A stretch of DNA of 64,000 nt, taken from the NCBI RefSeq assembly GCF_905220365.1, contig NC_061143.1:9052001-9116000 (forward strand), written 5' to 3'. The position numbers were made by a program, and so were the translations under genes. The notes beneath the pieces are model-generated. The model saw only the letters and a program-made list of their open reading frames with translations. It was not told the DNA's origin and ran no database searches. Source of the stretch: Vanessa cardui. Lineage: Eukaryota; Arthropoda; Insecta; Lepidoptera; Nymphalidae. Shown one piece after another: positions 11,846 to 24,195 of this stretch; the stretch's first letter is position 1; the number at the start of each line of letters is the position of its first letter.

Positions 11846-12789
11846 TTTATTTAATTTCAGATTATTTCAGTTTTCGTCCAATGATATAGTTATCGCTACA
11901 TTTTGTTACTGTCATAAAATTCCAATACTCTGCACGTAAATTATTAATTTGTCATGTACGCTTTTTTCGCTTGAACTTTGCAATCTTCAATCAAATCAAG
12001 TTTTATGTAAGATATCTTTCAAAATGATTACATGGTAAAATTAAATCACAAGTTAATATAAAATACTCATTTTATTTAGTAATTCAATGTTATTTGATAC
12101 AAAAAAATTATCGGTGGAAATGTAAAGGCAAAATTTAATACAATTGAGATTCATACTTTATACATAAATACAATATGATTTAGTTTAGAGCTGGTTATTA
12201 AGCCGGACAATTTAGTCGCTCTCAATACTGTATGCTATTATTATACAATTCCACTATCAAAAGCCCAAATTTTTAAGTGACATTTCTTAGGTAATTCGAT
12301 ATATATGAATTAACGAGAATTGAAGAATAAAATTGAGAAACATTTTTTCACATAAGAGAAGAAGATTTTTACTTAGAGAAAAAGAGAAGAAATAATTCAA
12401 CAATTCAATAGTAATTTGTGAATTACGCTTCGCATACAATATTCTTGTATACTTTTAAAAACACTATGTATATGTCCAGCCTTAATAGTCAGTCAAGTCA
12501 CTATACATAACGATACGAACCAGCTCTCACATGATAAAAAATTAAAACAATAAATGCTTGATCAATTTAATTATAATTAAAATTTTAAGTCATAAAAATG
12601 GACGGATTTTATTCTCATAATTGCACTTACAATAATTTTAATGCCATAATTATTATAAAACGTAACAATCTATACTATTTTCCGATGGCAGGAAGATTAA
12701 AGGTAAACAAACTTTATGTTAATCTAAAGTATTCCATTATATAATAGTTGATAAATACAGATTAAAAAAAATACAGATTAAATACATAA

Positions 12790-13030
12790 TCAATAAATAA
12801 ATACTGGACAACATCACATACATTACTCTGATACCAATGTAAGTAGCTAAATCACTTGTGTCATGGAAAATCAGAAGTAACGACGGTAGCACAAACAGCC
12901 ATACCCAAGACAACACAGAAAACTAATGAATTTTCTACATCAACTCGGCCGGGAATAGAACCGTGGTACCTCGGAGTGGCGTACCCATAAAAACCGAGCA
13001 TGGTACACACTACTGGATCACGGAGGTCTA
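12790..13030 (-). repeat. SINE family F (second tRNA-derived type), reverse
   Basis: Read on the - strand it starts GACCTCCGTGATCCAGTAG, with an A-box-like TGATCCAGTAG, and has GGTTCTATTCCCGGCCGAG as a near-consensus B box. It ends in an ATTTATTTATTG tail. A second copy in the same orientation lies at 34225-34455. It is a pol III-type retroposon distinct from family A. Confidence 0.65.
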
Positions 13031-14993
13031 GTAGTGTGTACTAATATAGTATATCAAATTTTTGACACATAACTATTTCTTTTAGATAAATACCACAGAT
13101 TATTTTAGTTCTGAATAAATGTTATGAAAATTCAAGGTCAGCATTTACCTTTATTCCGGCCGTTGGAATCGGCAATACATTGCTATCAGGCACTTTATAC
13201 TTAATCTATTATTCATAGAATCTAATTTGACAATATTTTATCTATAATTAAAACTACACAATTTAGCAGAAAAACACATTGATTGATGGTATTAAAAAAT
13301 ATATGAAGTTTAATGTTGCTGATACATAATCAGCATTAAACACAATTTATAATAATGTCATCAAAAATTATTATAATAACAAATATTATAATTTTGTGCT
13401 ATTTTTTAATTCTTAATGCTGTACCTCACCGGGAGCATTCAAATGTAATACAAAAATCTTATTTGAATTTTGAAGATTTGCTTGTAATTAATTCAATTGT
13501 TTATACAATCTTGGTTGATACAAATCATTACAGATTGTGTACTGAAATGCTCATTTCTTGATATTCAGTTATGTTATCCTCAAATCTAAGCTGTTACAAT
13601 ACACGATAATATTACTACTGTAACAGAGTCAAGCTCCTGATAATAATAAATTATCAGATTTCAAGCGCACATTTTTGTATCAAAAATACATTACTATAAA
13701 TCTATTAATTATAACAAAGTATAACAGTCAAAGACTTCACATGAACAGTCATTAATTAAATTATTCCATATAAAGTTAACAACACTTTATTAAGACATTA
13801 TTTTCAATATTTCCAGGGAGATGTCCAGCATACTTGGTTATTAAACATCAAATAAATGTTGTTAAAACAAAATACATGACCCTTTATAACCTTTCCAAAC
13901 AGCTGATAATCATATGATTTGTTTTGGGATTGCCAGTGTGCAATTTTTGGCAATACTTTTTAGCAGGTACTTGATGACAATACCTCTTTTGGAATTATAG
14001 TACAAGTGGATTGTTTATTGTAATATATTTCCAAATCTAAACTTAATACAAAATATAGGGAATGTGTGAGATACAGTGGATCTGCTCTGGTGGAAAATAT
14101 CAAATGACATACACGGGTATATAACTTGACTGGTATATAAATAATTTGCAATTTTTATTAATCGAAATAGTTAATTTTTCAGTCATCTATTAGAAAGGCA
14201 CTTTAATTCTTTAAACTTTCATTCTTATCTTGAAATTAATATGTACTGGGAAAGTTATAGGGTCATTATTTATATTCAGCCAAACTTTATTTGATGTGAT
14301 ACTGCTAATTTTTTAGTGTTATACTTTTATTACAGTCATTAGTAACATACATACTAATAATATTTTAATTAAGATTAATAACATTTAAAGATCTTTGTTT
14401 GAAGTCGAACACATTAATTCTAAGATATATAACACTATTATTAAGGCTCATTTGATTGGTGAAATGGCGAAATAAAAAACAATCATAAAATTACAATAGA
14501 TTGATGAATTGCTGTCAATTGCTTAAAGTAAAATTTAAGTAATGTATTGATGTTTTAGCTTAACTTTAAATGTATATATATCAATGTTTAATATTTTTTT
14601 TGAAATGTAAAAATCTCATTATCTATAATAGTCAAATGCCAATGGTCAAATTGGGCTAACTGGTAATGGTAAATACACAAACAATATCACTCAACTTAAA
14701 AGGCAAAAATAGCAATGTCAGTAATTGCTGTTTAACTGTAAAATAAATGCCTATTGGGTTTTAACAACCCAACTCGCATGCATTATTGATTACCTCATAT
14801 TTTTAAATGCCTTGATGTTTAACAATGTAAATAAAAAAATACAAAAGAGGCACTAAAGTCATTACAAGAATTAGAATTGTTCATTGATTTTTTAAATCAC
14901 AGGTGTGAACTGTGTAGTTAGATAAATTGTACATACATACATTTGGAGTTACAACCTTTGATGTCTTGCAGTCCCTTCATTTTTACGACACTA

Positions 14994-15080
14994 TTAATAC
15001 TCTACTAAAATTTCTATATTCGGTGATTGCATATCTAATATTATTTGATACTGTGATAGCACACACAACCAGCAATAGAT
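14994..15080 (-). CDS. tetraspan membrane protein, last coding exon
   Basis: On the - strand the acceptor tctcatttcag precedes ATCTATTGCTGG. The exon encodes IYCWLCVLSQYQ, then IILDMQSPNIEILVEY and TAA (14994-14996), residues 143-170 of the predicted protein. The YCWLCVLSQYQ motif right after the fourth hydrophobic segment is the expected cytosolic border of LAPTM/pasiflora-like four-pass proteins. It joins the upstream exon (ends MAYN) in phase 0. It is too short, and lacks an ATG, so ordinary ORF calling misses it. Confidence 0.8.
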   Translation of the reverse strand: MYCWLCVLSQYQIILDMQSPNIEILVEY

Positions 15081-15853
15081 CTGAAATGAGAGAAGAAACA
15101 TTTATTAAAATATTTTAGTTAATCAATCTATCAGTTTATCTGTACTAAAGGTGTAAAATTGATCTTTGTATGTAGGGGGGGTGATTGTCAACTACATACA
15201 TACAACAATATCAGCCATTTGAAGCTGTTATCGATAAATCAATTGCAAACAATTATAATAAGCAAACCAAAGATAAAACATAAGTGCGTCACTGATAATC
15301 TGTACTGTCTCAAATAGTTTTTAGAAACATTTTTTTTTTTTTATTTATTTGATTTATTGAATATGAGTACATATGCTTGTTTATACAGACAATGATGTAA
15401 CAAAAACCCCACTGGATTTATCCGTACATCGGTATTCATTGTCAACACTTATACAATAATAACAAAATAAATATAATAATCAACTTCAAGGAGTGAATGT
15501 GACCATATGAATTAAATAAGAATAAACTTTTTCATTATTCAAATGGCTAACTAAAACAGCTTAGAGACTGAAATATATATTTGCACCTGCACATCGTAAA
15601 TAACAACAGCCTATCGTTTCCCCATTGCTGGGCTAAGGCCTCCCGTCCCTTTGGAGGAGGTGGTTTGGAAAATATATTCTAACACACTGTTCCAATGCGG
15701 GTTGATTAAAATACCTCATAAATCTTTTGAAATAACACTTAATGTAATGAAGTCAAAATGAAGTTGAGATTTTCTTTACAATACTCATAATTTGATACAT
15801 CATACAATTTTAAAAGGTCTTATCCTAACAGAAAATTTGGAATAGGTACTTAC
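15081..15853 (-). other. intron of the tetraspan gene, 773 bp
   Basis: This phase 0 GT-AG intron contains a poly(T)/AT-rich tract at about 15331-15360 and a truncated family A SINE at 15601-15708. No other feature is recognised. Confidence 0.7.
15601..15708 (-). repeat. SINE family A, 3'-end fragment, reverse
   Basis: It matches the tail half of family A (aacaacagcct...cattgctgggctaaggcctcc...gttccaatgcgggttg) and lacks the tRNA-like head. It lies in an intron of the - strand tetraspan gene. Confidence 0.7.
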
Positions 15854-15904
15854 ATTGTATGCCATCCATAAAAAGTCAAGGAATGCAGCAAAAGTTGCAT
15901 CAAG
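15854..15904 (-). CDS. tetraspan membrane protein, coding exon 4
   Basis: This 51-bp exon on the - strand has the acceptor gtatttcag|CTTGAT and the donor TACAAT|gtaagta. It encodes LDATFAAFLDFLWMAYN (residues 126-142), forming most of the fourth membrane segment. It is phase 0 on both sides. Confidence 0.8.
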
Positions 15905-16347
15905 CTGAAATACAAGAAATATATAATTTAAATTTTTATCCAATCCATTGATAAAATGTACCAAAATGTACTTAGAAGTTATTTCTTATTTGGTACATTT
16001 ACAGGCACCAATACCAACTTTAATTCCATTGTTAGGAACACTTTGACGGTGTTAAAAGTTATGTCTATCTCATAGTGCTATGCAGTGTTTTCTTTGAGCA
16101 AGGATGACTACATAGTATTAACTATGAATATAATGATTAATGAAACATTCACACATATTAATACATTTTGGAGAAAACTGCAAGTGTCGGATGAAAATGT
16201 AAATTTGTAACTACCATTCTCCATTTGAGCAATGGTAGAATAAGCTTGACACTGCCCTCAAAAGATAAGTTTACTAAATAACAGAATATTAAAATGCTTT
16301 TATTCAACTTTACTTTTATATGTTAGCCAAAAACATACTAAGCTTAC
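15905..16347 (-). other. intron of the tetraspan gene, 443 bp
   Basis: AT-rich GT-AG intron, phase 0; nothing else recognised. Confidence 0.75.
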
Positions 16348-16467
16348 ATAAATATAGTATCCTCCGATGAGCCACAAGCCGAACAACAACTGAAAGACTA
16401 TGATTAAACCCATAGTAATCATCCATGGCAACATTAATCCACGCATCCATATGTTAACACCAATTAC
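16348..16467 (-). CDS. tetraspan membrane protein, coding exon 3
   Basis: This exon is 120 bp (40 codons) with the acceptor ttattttag|GTAATT and the donor ATTTAT|gtaagc. It encodes VIGVNIWMRG followed by LMLPWMITMGLIIVFQLLFG and LWLIGGYYIY (residues 86-125). A short polar loop with Arg leads into a strongly hydrophobic third membrane segment. The R-G-L-M-L-P-W start of that segment resembles the same position in LAPTM-type proteins. Phase is 0 on both sides. Confidence 0.85.
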
Positions 16468-16640
16468 CTAAAATAAATAATAAACTGTCTATATATTTCA
16501 TGAGTAGAATATATAATATTTATAGTGGAATTTAAAATAACATTTTTATTTTTATTTTTTTATTTAAACAAGAGGAAACAATGCAAAAGTGAAATGAAAA
16601 AATTCTAATGGAAGTATTTGTATTTAAACTTCTTTCTTAC
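16468..16640 (-). other. intron of the tetraspan gene, 173 bp
   Basis: Short AT-rich GT-AG intron, phase 0. Confidence 0.75.
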
Positions 16641-16708
16641 CATTAATATTGATGATACAAAAAGAATAACCAGTATCACGATGAAAATTGTTCCGAATAC
16701 TTGTAGAG
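16641..16708 (-). CDS. tetraspan membrane protein, coding exon 2
   Basis: This 68-bp exon has the acceptor caatttttcag|CTCTAC and the donor TTAATG|gtaaga. With the T carried over from exon 1 it encodes SLQVFGTIFIVILVILFVSS then ILM (residues 63-85), the second membrane segment. Phase goes from 1 to 0. Confidence 0.85.
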
Positions 16709-17186
16709 CTGAAAAATTGAAATGGCAAATTAACATCAATCTGTTTCAATCACCTTAAATTTGGTGAAGGGATGTGAATGAAACAATTATATATTTGTTA
16801 AATCTAAAAGACAATGTAATTTTGTACATTTCGATACACTTAAAAGTTTTTTCTTTTTTTTTCAGCATGTTATATCTAAAATAATATACAAGAATCTATA
16901 GCTCTTCATTAGATTGAATTCTCCTATTTGAAATTCTCTGAACTAAAACTAAATTATAATAATCTAATTTTATCTGATTTTGAACTAATGAAGCACAAAT
17001 AATTAAGAACAAAGTATTAACTTATTATATCAATTTATATAATAAGATATATTAATGTTCAATATTGAGTTTGCGTTTTATAATTATTATGTCCTATCAA
17101 ATTTCACTTATATTAATAAAATAGTTATGTATAGGCTTTAAACAATTAGAACATAACCCTATAATAATATCAAAGTGATCACTTAC
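16709..17186 (-). other. intron of the tetraspan gene, 478 bp
   Basis: This phase 1 GT-AG intron has a consensus gtaagt donor and is AT-rich; nothing else is recognised. Confidence 0.75.
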
Positions 17187-17373
17187 ACCCTCTAACATCA
17201 GCTTCAAACAGAGGATTCCATAGCTGTGTAGAATCGCCACCATCCATCTGATATGCTATAAATATTATGAGAATTATGCTCATAGCCGCGGTATACACCG
17301 CTACCGCTCTGGTTCCGCTTTTCACCGTTGACGACCAAATACATGGTGACCAACACGATTCTAATAGTGGCAT
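17187..17373 (-). CDS. tetraspan membrane protein (170 aa), first coding exon
   Basis: The ATG at 17371-17373 is the first in the exon after a spliced 5' UTR. The exon encodes MPLLESCWSPCIWSSTVKSG (residues 1-20) with a Cys/Trp-rich cytosolic N-terminus, the first membrane segment (about 23-42) and a loop DGGDSTQLWNPLFEADVRG. The whole predicted protein has four hydrophobic segments (about 23-42, 66-88, 97-122, 126-150) and no signal peptide. The five coding exons total 513 bp, exactly 170 codons plus stop. The shape fits LAPTM4/5- or pasiflora-type (DUF4728) proteins of lysosomes or septate junctions. That family call is by eye; gene structure is the firmer claim. The gene is convergent with trh. 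Confidence 0.8.
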
Positions 17374-17439
17374 TCTTTTATTTATCTATCTTTTATCTAT
17401 CTGGAAGGATATAACAGATATTCTTGATTCTTCTAACAC
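17374..17439 (-). other. 5' UTR part of the tetraspan gene's first coding exon
   Basis: On the - strand ttatttgcag|GTGTTAG gives a good acceptor 66 bp before the ATG, so at least one non-coding exon lies upstream. The leader contains a GATAGATAAAAGATAGATAA run. Confidence 0.55.
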
Positions 17440-17639
17440 CTGCAAATAATAACATAAATATGTTAGGAACTTTGCTGGCAGAAATTATGCCACACCTAGT
17501 CAATAAACAACTTCACTGTTACTTTCGACAGTTATTTTTAAATGAAAAAGACAAAACAACGGCCACTGTTTGTTAGAATTTAACGCAGAATTAAGTTATT
17601 TTATGATTGTTGTGTTTTATTAAACATTTAGAAAATACC

Positions 17640-17890
17640 TTAAAATATAAGCGTTTGAATTTTAGAAATACGTTGTTGACAATTTTGATTTCTATTCTGA
17701 CGCAGTTGACATAGCCTAAAAGATGACATGAACCGTGCACAGATAAAAAATGACTTTGTGGTTCAATAATTACTGAGTTTTTCATATTAGTAGCATAAAA
17801 TAGCAACCAACAAAACTCGACAATCTGTAACAAAATGTTGCACATTGTTTTAATTTTAAAATATATCGATGAACACGTGATTGGTAGGGA
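17640..17890 (-). promoter_or_regulatory. candidate promoter and non-coding first exon of the tetraspan gene
   Basis: Read on the - strand, CCAAT abuts an E-box CACGTG (17874-17884), followed by a TATCGAT DRE-like site (17864-17870). About 100 bp downstream is an initiator-like TCAGTA (17771-17776). A weak donor AAG|gtattt lies near 17.64 kb. Order and spacing suit an insect promoter, but each motif is common in such DNA. The 84-codon open frame across the block is not used, as it lacks family resemblance. Confidence 0.3.
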
Positions 17891-18370
17891 ACATAAGTTT
17901 TATTTTAGTGACACACAATATTGAACTCATATTTTAATAATCGGCAGACTTTTGTTTATATCAGCATCAAAGACAAAAATAGTTAATAAAATATATTTTA
18001 AATGTAGGTTGCTTTTTTAATTTTAATGGTTTTTTCAATGAAGAGCCATTTAAGAGCATTTAAATAAATATTTGCTATTTGAAATGCGGGATTATAATTT
18101 TTTTTTGTATTGGCTTATTTGTCTTTAAACATGTGTTAACGTGATGCGTAAAAAATAGGGAAGTCCATTTGATTTTTAATGCTTAGGTACTGATTTATAT
18201 CATTATTTTATATATTCAATTAAATTTAGTTAAGAAGAAGAAGCACCCTTACTTTTACAGTAATCTCTTTTTATATATAATATATATTATAATTAAATCA
18301 GTACCTAAAAGGAACTATCATAAATGATACAGACACATAGCTGACTTAAATTTTAATCAGTAAACTCATT
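17891..18370. other. AT-rich intergenic sequence
   Basis: Nothing recognised apart from short homopolymer runs and a palindromic TATATAATATATA stretch near 18275. Confidence 0.6.
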
Positions 18371-18374
18371 TTTA

Positions 18375-19037
18375 GGGTTCCTTAGTCTACTAGGAACCCT
18401 TATAGTTTCATGTCTGTCTGTCTGTCTGTCTGTCCTGGCTCGTTCTCCGCCGTTTCTGCATCGATTACCTCGAATTGGTGGAGAGATGTATAGTGATAAT
18501 TCAAAAATTGGTTTTTAAAATTATCGAAAAATAATAATTTTTTACCCGTCATACAGCAAAAAGTTAATTCGAAAAAAAAATTCAACTTACCGCACACGAT
18601 GGTTTCGTTAAAAAGGTATCTTTTAATACAACAAAAATGGCCTTGAAACCATGTGGATCAAGCCCCCTAGTCTCGAGAATACTAATACAAAGTTAAAATT
18701 AGAGCGCCTCCCAACTTTTGCAATACTATTACAATAATTCTGAAAAAAAGTGTGCTGTATACCTCCAAATAAGTACTTTCAACGAAAACTATAGCGGACT
18801 CTGTATCATACATAGTTATTTTTATACAACTCGACCAACTTATGACGTGCAGTTGCCCTAACTAAATGGTAATGTATGATAATAACTACCTACAAACTAT
18901 GAAAATAAGTAGGTATGTTCCATACCTACATACAGAAGTAGGCCAGGGTAGAAATAGAGATTGCTAAATTTCCATCTTATGGCTACGGAACCCTTTCATG
19001 TGCGTGTCCGACACGCTCTTGGCCGGTTTTTTTATTT
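18375..19037 (+). repeat. interspersed repeat with GGGTTCC / GGAACCC ends (lepidopteran type)
   Basis: It begins AGGGTTCCTTAGTCTACTAG and is followed by a (GTCT)n run at 18411-18433. It ends GGCTACGGAACCC, then a block finishing TTGGCCGGTTTTTTT. These two ends delimit a dispersed repeat I recognise from many lepidopteran genomes. The interior is AT-rich with no open frame. Its transposon class is not decided from sequence. Confidence 0.6.
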
Positions 19038-19055
19038 ATTTAAATTATTAGTACG

Positions 19056-19228
19056 CAATGGGCCACTTGATAGTTTAACATTGCTTATAGACATATACAC
19101 TGTACGAAATAATAACTATTTCTACTTCATCAATGCGCCACCAAGCCTTGGAATTAAGATGTTAAGTACCTCACCTGTAGTCACCGGCTCACATACCATT
19201 TAAACCGGAACACGGCAATATATTATGT
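19056..19228 (-). repeat. repeat family B, degenerate fragment, reverse
   Basis: It shows a decayed reverse match to family B: gggccacttgatag, aatgcgccaccaagccttgg and aaaccggaacacggcaata remain legible. The 80-codon open frame over it is a by-product. Confidence 0.6.
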
Positions 19229-20465
19229 TTGGTAATAGATATGTTATGATTGGGACTCTTACACTTAGTACATACTTGTGAATGTCTTGAGTTCCTAATA
19301 TTCATAAGATGTTGAATGTACCTTGATTATCTTTTATCTTCTCTTGTTTATGATTGATATTTTGGGCTGTACATACGGACGACGAGAACAAGAATTTATA
19401 CATTTCAACGAGCATAATGCCTGATAGTTTTCATATCCCATGAGAAATCCTTGTCATAGCTAATCAAATGAAAGAGTAATTAGCAGAATAATTAACTTAG
19501 TAGAATATTATTTTCGAATTTTAAAGTAAGCTTGTTGTAATTCAAAATAGTTGGACCCATACATGTAGTGTTTTGAACTTCAGTGGCAGAAATGGGCACT
19601 TAATGCAATATTTTTTAAAGTAATGCCACACGATCACTATTTACTGGACCAAAGCGATTGGGTTATCTGGAAGAGATGGCTAATGAGCCATAAGTCCGTC
19701 CGTTGTACAACACTTTTAATGTACTTCTTTTTTATGTTAAGTATTTTTTTGTATTTTATTAATTTTGTGTTACTTTATTTTTTTTGTTTGTGGTGTGCAG
19801 TAAAGTATAATTCAATTCATTCATTCAAAGCGATACATATTGCTCCTGAACTTTACTCCCCATTGTTTTGAAACACGAGTAAATAATATTATACTGCTTA
19901 TGCGCGACAGATTATAAATAAGGTGATGTTCGAAAATTAAAGCTTTTTAGAACACGTACAATTATACTAACGAATAACATGTTCGAATAGCAAGCAGACT
20001 GTTTACAATTTTATAAATAGATATATAAATGAAATGAAAACGTGATTAATTCGTGTTAAGCAATTTAAAAGCACACACATATTCTTAGTAGGTTACCAAT
20101 GTTATGTATGTGATGAAATATAATTAACTCGATAACAATGTTAACTTAAAACATCTAGTTACAAAACATAAAGGAATTTAAGTAATTCTGCGAAGGAACC
20201 TTGTTAGCTTTCAAATTAATTATTCATGGTCGGTAAATTGATTTGCATTGAATAGCCCTCTTATAAGTACATGATTAAGTTTAGAAAATGTATGCTAAGA
20301 TTATTGGATAAATGGTGAGTTAGAGAGATTTCCTGCTGTATGTCAATAACCTCGACACAATGATAGATATGTATTAAACTTTTTTTTATATTTCGGGCCT
20401 AAGGCATGGCTCTTAAATTTAACGAGTTATTAACGAGCTCTTCATAATTATAAAAATAATAACGT
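19229..20465. other. AT-rich intergenic sequence
   Basis: No gene recognised. The 82-codon open frame at 19623-19871 is Phe/Leu/Tyr-rich with no start context or family resemblance. Confidence 0.55.
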
Positions 20466-20470
20466 CTAGT

Positions 20471-20788
20471 TACGACACAACTTAGATGTAGCATCTGCAA
20501 ATTCAATAAAACCAATTGCTGCCGATTTATACAACCAATAGAAATTACCGCCATTCGACGCTATTCGTCGCTATTTCTCACGGCAGTTCAGCCTGAGAAT
20601 GCAAGTGCATGTAAATCAACGTGTAAAATTGACGAATATATTAGGTCATATGATATTATAAGTTATTACGTTTGTGTAAAGATGGTATTCAAATAAGAAA
20701 TAAATATTTATAATTTGAGATAGCGTACTTAATTCGGATGTTATCGGTTTTACGAATTTCGCCGATGCTACGTTTAAGTTGTGTCGTA
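20471..20788. mobile_element. MITE family E, copy 1 (long terminal inverted repeats)
   Basis: The left end TACGACACAACTTAGATGTA and the reversed right end TACGACACAACTTAAACGTA continue as matched arms for about 42 bp, to the AATAAAACC/CGTAAAACC positions. The element is about 318 bp with no coding capacity. Copy 2 is at 34655-34972. Superfamily and target duplication are unresolved. Confidence 0.75.
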
Positions 20789-22569
20789 CTATACTAGTGA
20801 ATAGAGGTACATTCAAACTGTGTTAGAATTATAAATCGAACAATGAATTTGAAATAGAGATTTTTAATATATTTGACGAATGCTCTCCGATAAAATAAAT
20901 TAATAGAAATTACTTCGTATCTACGATCTTGACCGTTGAAGAGTACCTACATCTGTTGTTAGTCCTGGCTGCATAATGAGCTCGCACTTACTATAAAAAA
21001 CGCAGTGTCATCGGAACTGAATCAACGATAGTGTAGCATAAGAGGAAGATATGTGGTATGAGTATGAGTAGAAAGTAGATGAGCATGACTTAAAAAAACA
21101 AACATACATGGAATTTTATTCTTATTTAGTGACATTTTACTTCTCAGTACTGTACTTTATTTAAAATATTTTTATTTACAGCAACACTTAACCCAACGAA
21201 TTACAAGCAACATTTTCGTTGTTTTATCTGTGGAATACCAAACATGCTTTCCTAATACTCAAAAGTGCGTAAGAAATATCAACTATAAAAAAAATTAACG
21301 TGATTTTATTAATTTATTTAATTTTTTCAATATTACCAGTATTATAATTTGTAGCTTAAATATTCTATATAGTTGTATGGTAAAGCGGATACGAATTAGT
21401 CAAACAGAAAGTTAGTTAAAGTAATACAAAATAATTGATCGGAGGTCAAAATACAGCACCTCAAACAATGTAAGACGAACAATAAACAAAACAAACAAGA
21501 TTATTCAATAACAATGACCATGCTCATTCTATTCCGAGAACTTCATTGTTGATAAAAAGTACCTTCATATCAAACTTGGAGGCATATCTTACGACCTGTA
21601 TGAAATGGATTAAACAGTTTGTTATGCTTACAAGAGTTGAAAAATATAGAGCTTACTATACTGTTGGGTGTATGGGGGCTTATTTAAATATTTAGTTAAG
21701 CAAAATATGAAATTAATATACTTTTTTTTGTAGAAATTGATAAAGGTGAATATAAAAACTTCTTACGGGTAAGCCTCTCGAATAATTTTCTGTTAATCAA
21801 AATTTTTAAATATGAAGTTTTATAAAAAGTTACCTAGCTAATTTGAAGAAAAAAACGGTCATGTAGAATTCCTTTTACAGTTTTTAATTCAAATAGACGA
21901 ATTGCAACTTTAATTTTATGTTAATTTGAAATACGAATATTAGGCTATTTTATATTTGACTGATGGATATTTTTACCTCTTATGAAACAACGGGGAGATC
22001 CCTTTGATTATTTTTAGCACTAAAATTAATGCGCCACTCTTTCTTTCCTTTTTCATCCCAAAATAGAATAACTATTTATGACGATACGTCTTATTGTATC
22101 TTATTAGAATTAGAATTCTGAAATAAGACATAAATGCTATAGTAATCTTATTTTTTTATCTTTTATTTACCGGCTCTGAATATTTTTTTTCGAAAAAGTG
22201 ATACCATCTCTAAAAAAAAAATATATATATAAAATCTCCGTGGTATAAAAATAGGGTTTATCTTTCACACATTCGAAATTTAAAAAGAAGGTATGACGTA
22301 TTATTATCATAGAAAAATTGGACGTAGTAGCCGTCGTTGATTTCGTAACCAATACGGTCTTTGCTTTGCTGTAAAAAACGGAGAACGATGTGTGAGTTTA
22401 TGACTCACTGTGGTTGTAATTAGATTTCTTCAAATGCACGTTCGATGCCGAATAAGAGAGATAGCGTGTCTAATTATTTAATATAATTGATCGCTATCTG
22501 ATTCGTATAGGAATTAAGAAATGGTAGTGTTCGTGTACTCTGTGGTTTCGTTCATGATTAAATACACTA
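20789..22569. other. AT-rich intergenic sequence
   Basis: No gene, RNA or recognised repeat seen. Confidence 0.55.
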
Positions 22570-22860
22570 TTTTTTTTATGGTGTAGGTTGGCGGACGTAC
22601 ATATGGGCCACCTGATGGTAAGTGGTCACCATCGCCCATAGACAATGACGCTGTAAGAATTATAACTATTCCCCACATCGTCAATGTGCCACCAACCTTG
22701 GGAGCCAAGATGTTATGTCCCTTGTGCCCGCGGTTACACTGACTCACTCACCCTTCATACCGGAACACAACAATACTGAGTATTGTTATTTAGCGGTAGA
22801 ATAATTGATGAGTGGGTGGTACCCACCCAGACGGGCTTGCACATAGCCCTACCACCAAGT
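22570..22860 (-). repeat. repeat family B, full length, reverse
   Basis: In reverse it runs from ACTTGGTGGTAGGGCTATGT to GCCAACCTACACCAT and an A-rich end (forward ttttttttatgg). A polarity ending in poly(A) suggests a retroposed element; there are no terminal inverted repeats. Open frames across it are artefacts. Confidence 0.8.
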
Positions 22861-23359
22861 AACTAGATATAGTTTTCCTCTTAAAATATTTAAGTAAGTA
22901 TAAATAGTGACTATATAATTTAGTAAAGTATAAAGATTTTTCAAACTAAAAAATACATCACTATAGAGGTTTATATCGATTAAATAATAATAATAATAAA
23001 AATAAAATAAATGACGCAATTAGCGAAATTATTAACTGATTATCTAAAAGCCATTAAACAAGGAATTGAATTGAATTAATTGCTTATGTTATTCTTAAAA
23101 AAAATCATAGTTTAATTTAATTTATTGATGAACTTAATTGATATTAACATACGTTAGACGTTAGAACATTAGGACTATCTTATTCGGCGTCTATAAAAAA
23201 AATAATTGATTTTTTTTTTATTTTGGTTACTTAGCGTCAGTAACATACGAAATTATTTGTAATCTGTGTTATTATTTTAATAGGTTAATTTGGAATTGTA
23301 ATATACTTATTTAGATACAGGTTTTCTAACCAAAACCATATTTTTTTCATTACTTAGTT

Positions 23360-23577
23360 TAAAAACAATTCGCAACGGATTTTGATGCGGTTTTTTTAAT
23401 AGATAAAGTGATTTGAAAGGAACGTTTTTGTAAATAATACATGGAAAATATAGTAAATAAAAAACTGATAATTATAGAAGTTTCTAATGTGATGTCGTAC
23501 ATAAACAAATTTTGTAGTATATTTAGTGTCAGCATTGCATCCGTGCGAAGTCGGGGCGGGTCGCTAGTATTTTATAA
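23360..23577 (-). repeat. repeat family C, reverse
   Basis: Reversed, it starts ACTAGCGACCCGCCCCGACTT, the signature head of family C, and includes the CGCATCAAAATCCGTTGCG body motif. It is a widespread lepidopteran short repeat. Confidence 0.55.
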
Positions 23578-24132
23578 TGTAAGGACCTACGTGTTTCTAA
23601 TATATTTAGAGTCCTAGATAAATAATATATTTTTCATAAAACCTCTTTTGTGCATAGAAAAAAAAAAAACAAAAAAATCTTCAATCGATTTGCTCGAATT
23701 TCTCCAGTAAATGACCGATAATTTTGATAAGGACATCGATAATAATCGATTGATAGTCGATATCAATGTGTTACGTTTCGTTTAGCGATAGCGAATTATT
23801 ACAATGTCAATGTATGATAAACGAATGATAACAATTCACTCACCTTGCAACGTTATCAGATGCAAAATAATAGTTAGTTTCGAAAGTTTAATATTCTTAA
23901 GCGCTCTATTATATAAAAGCGAAATGTTTTTCTATTTTTATTAATGATTGATTTAATTAATGTCGTAGCTTTTTTTAGTTTTACTTACTAGAATCTTATT
24001 GACTGCAATTTGTATCTGACGTAAAGTTGAATTAATTCTCGTATTCCTATCAGGTACAGTTTCAATGAATATTTTAATTTAAGAAATGATTTTGCATATT
24101 AATATAACCAATAATGAATTTGTATAGATATA

Positions 24133-24195
24133 TAAGCGCTCTGGGGGAGGCATATTCAGCAGTGGACAGCAGTGGGCGGATGATGATGATGATAT
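24133..24195 (+). repeat. LINE 3' end fragment with (GAT)n tail
   Basis: The sequence gggggaggcatattcagcag, then cagtgggcggatgatgatga, resembles the common lepidopteran RTE-type 3' end (GGAGGCC...CAGCAGTGG...GATGATGATG). Only the terminal 60 bp are present. Confidence 0.5.

Larger units (their letters stand above)
10661..14993. other. convergent intergenic region and probable 3' UTR of the - strand gene
   Basis: trh (+) and the tetraspan gene (-) face each other across this stretch. It holds a full SINE copy (11541-11845), a second tRNA-derived SINE type (12790-13030), and otherwise AT-rich sequence without recognised genes. Reverse-strand AATAAA (forward TTTATT, for example at 14286-14291) offers polyadenylation candidates for the - strand gene. 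The boundary between UTR and intergenic DNA cannot be set from sequence. Confidence 0.5.

Noticed and set aside
18375..19037. Possible transposon with GGGTTCC/GGAACCC inverted ends
   Set aside because: The short inverted ends are real, but no target duplication or transposase is visible, so it is listed only as a repeat of undecided class.
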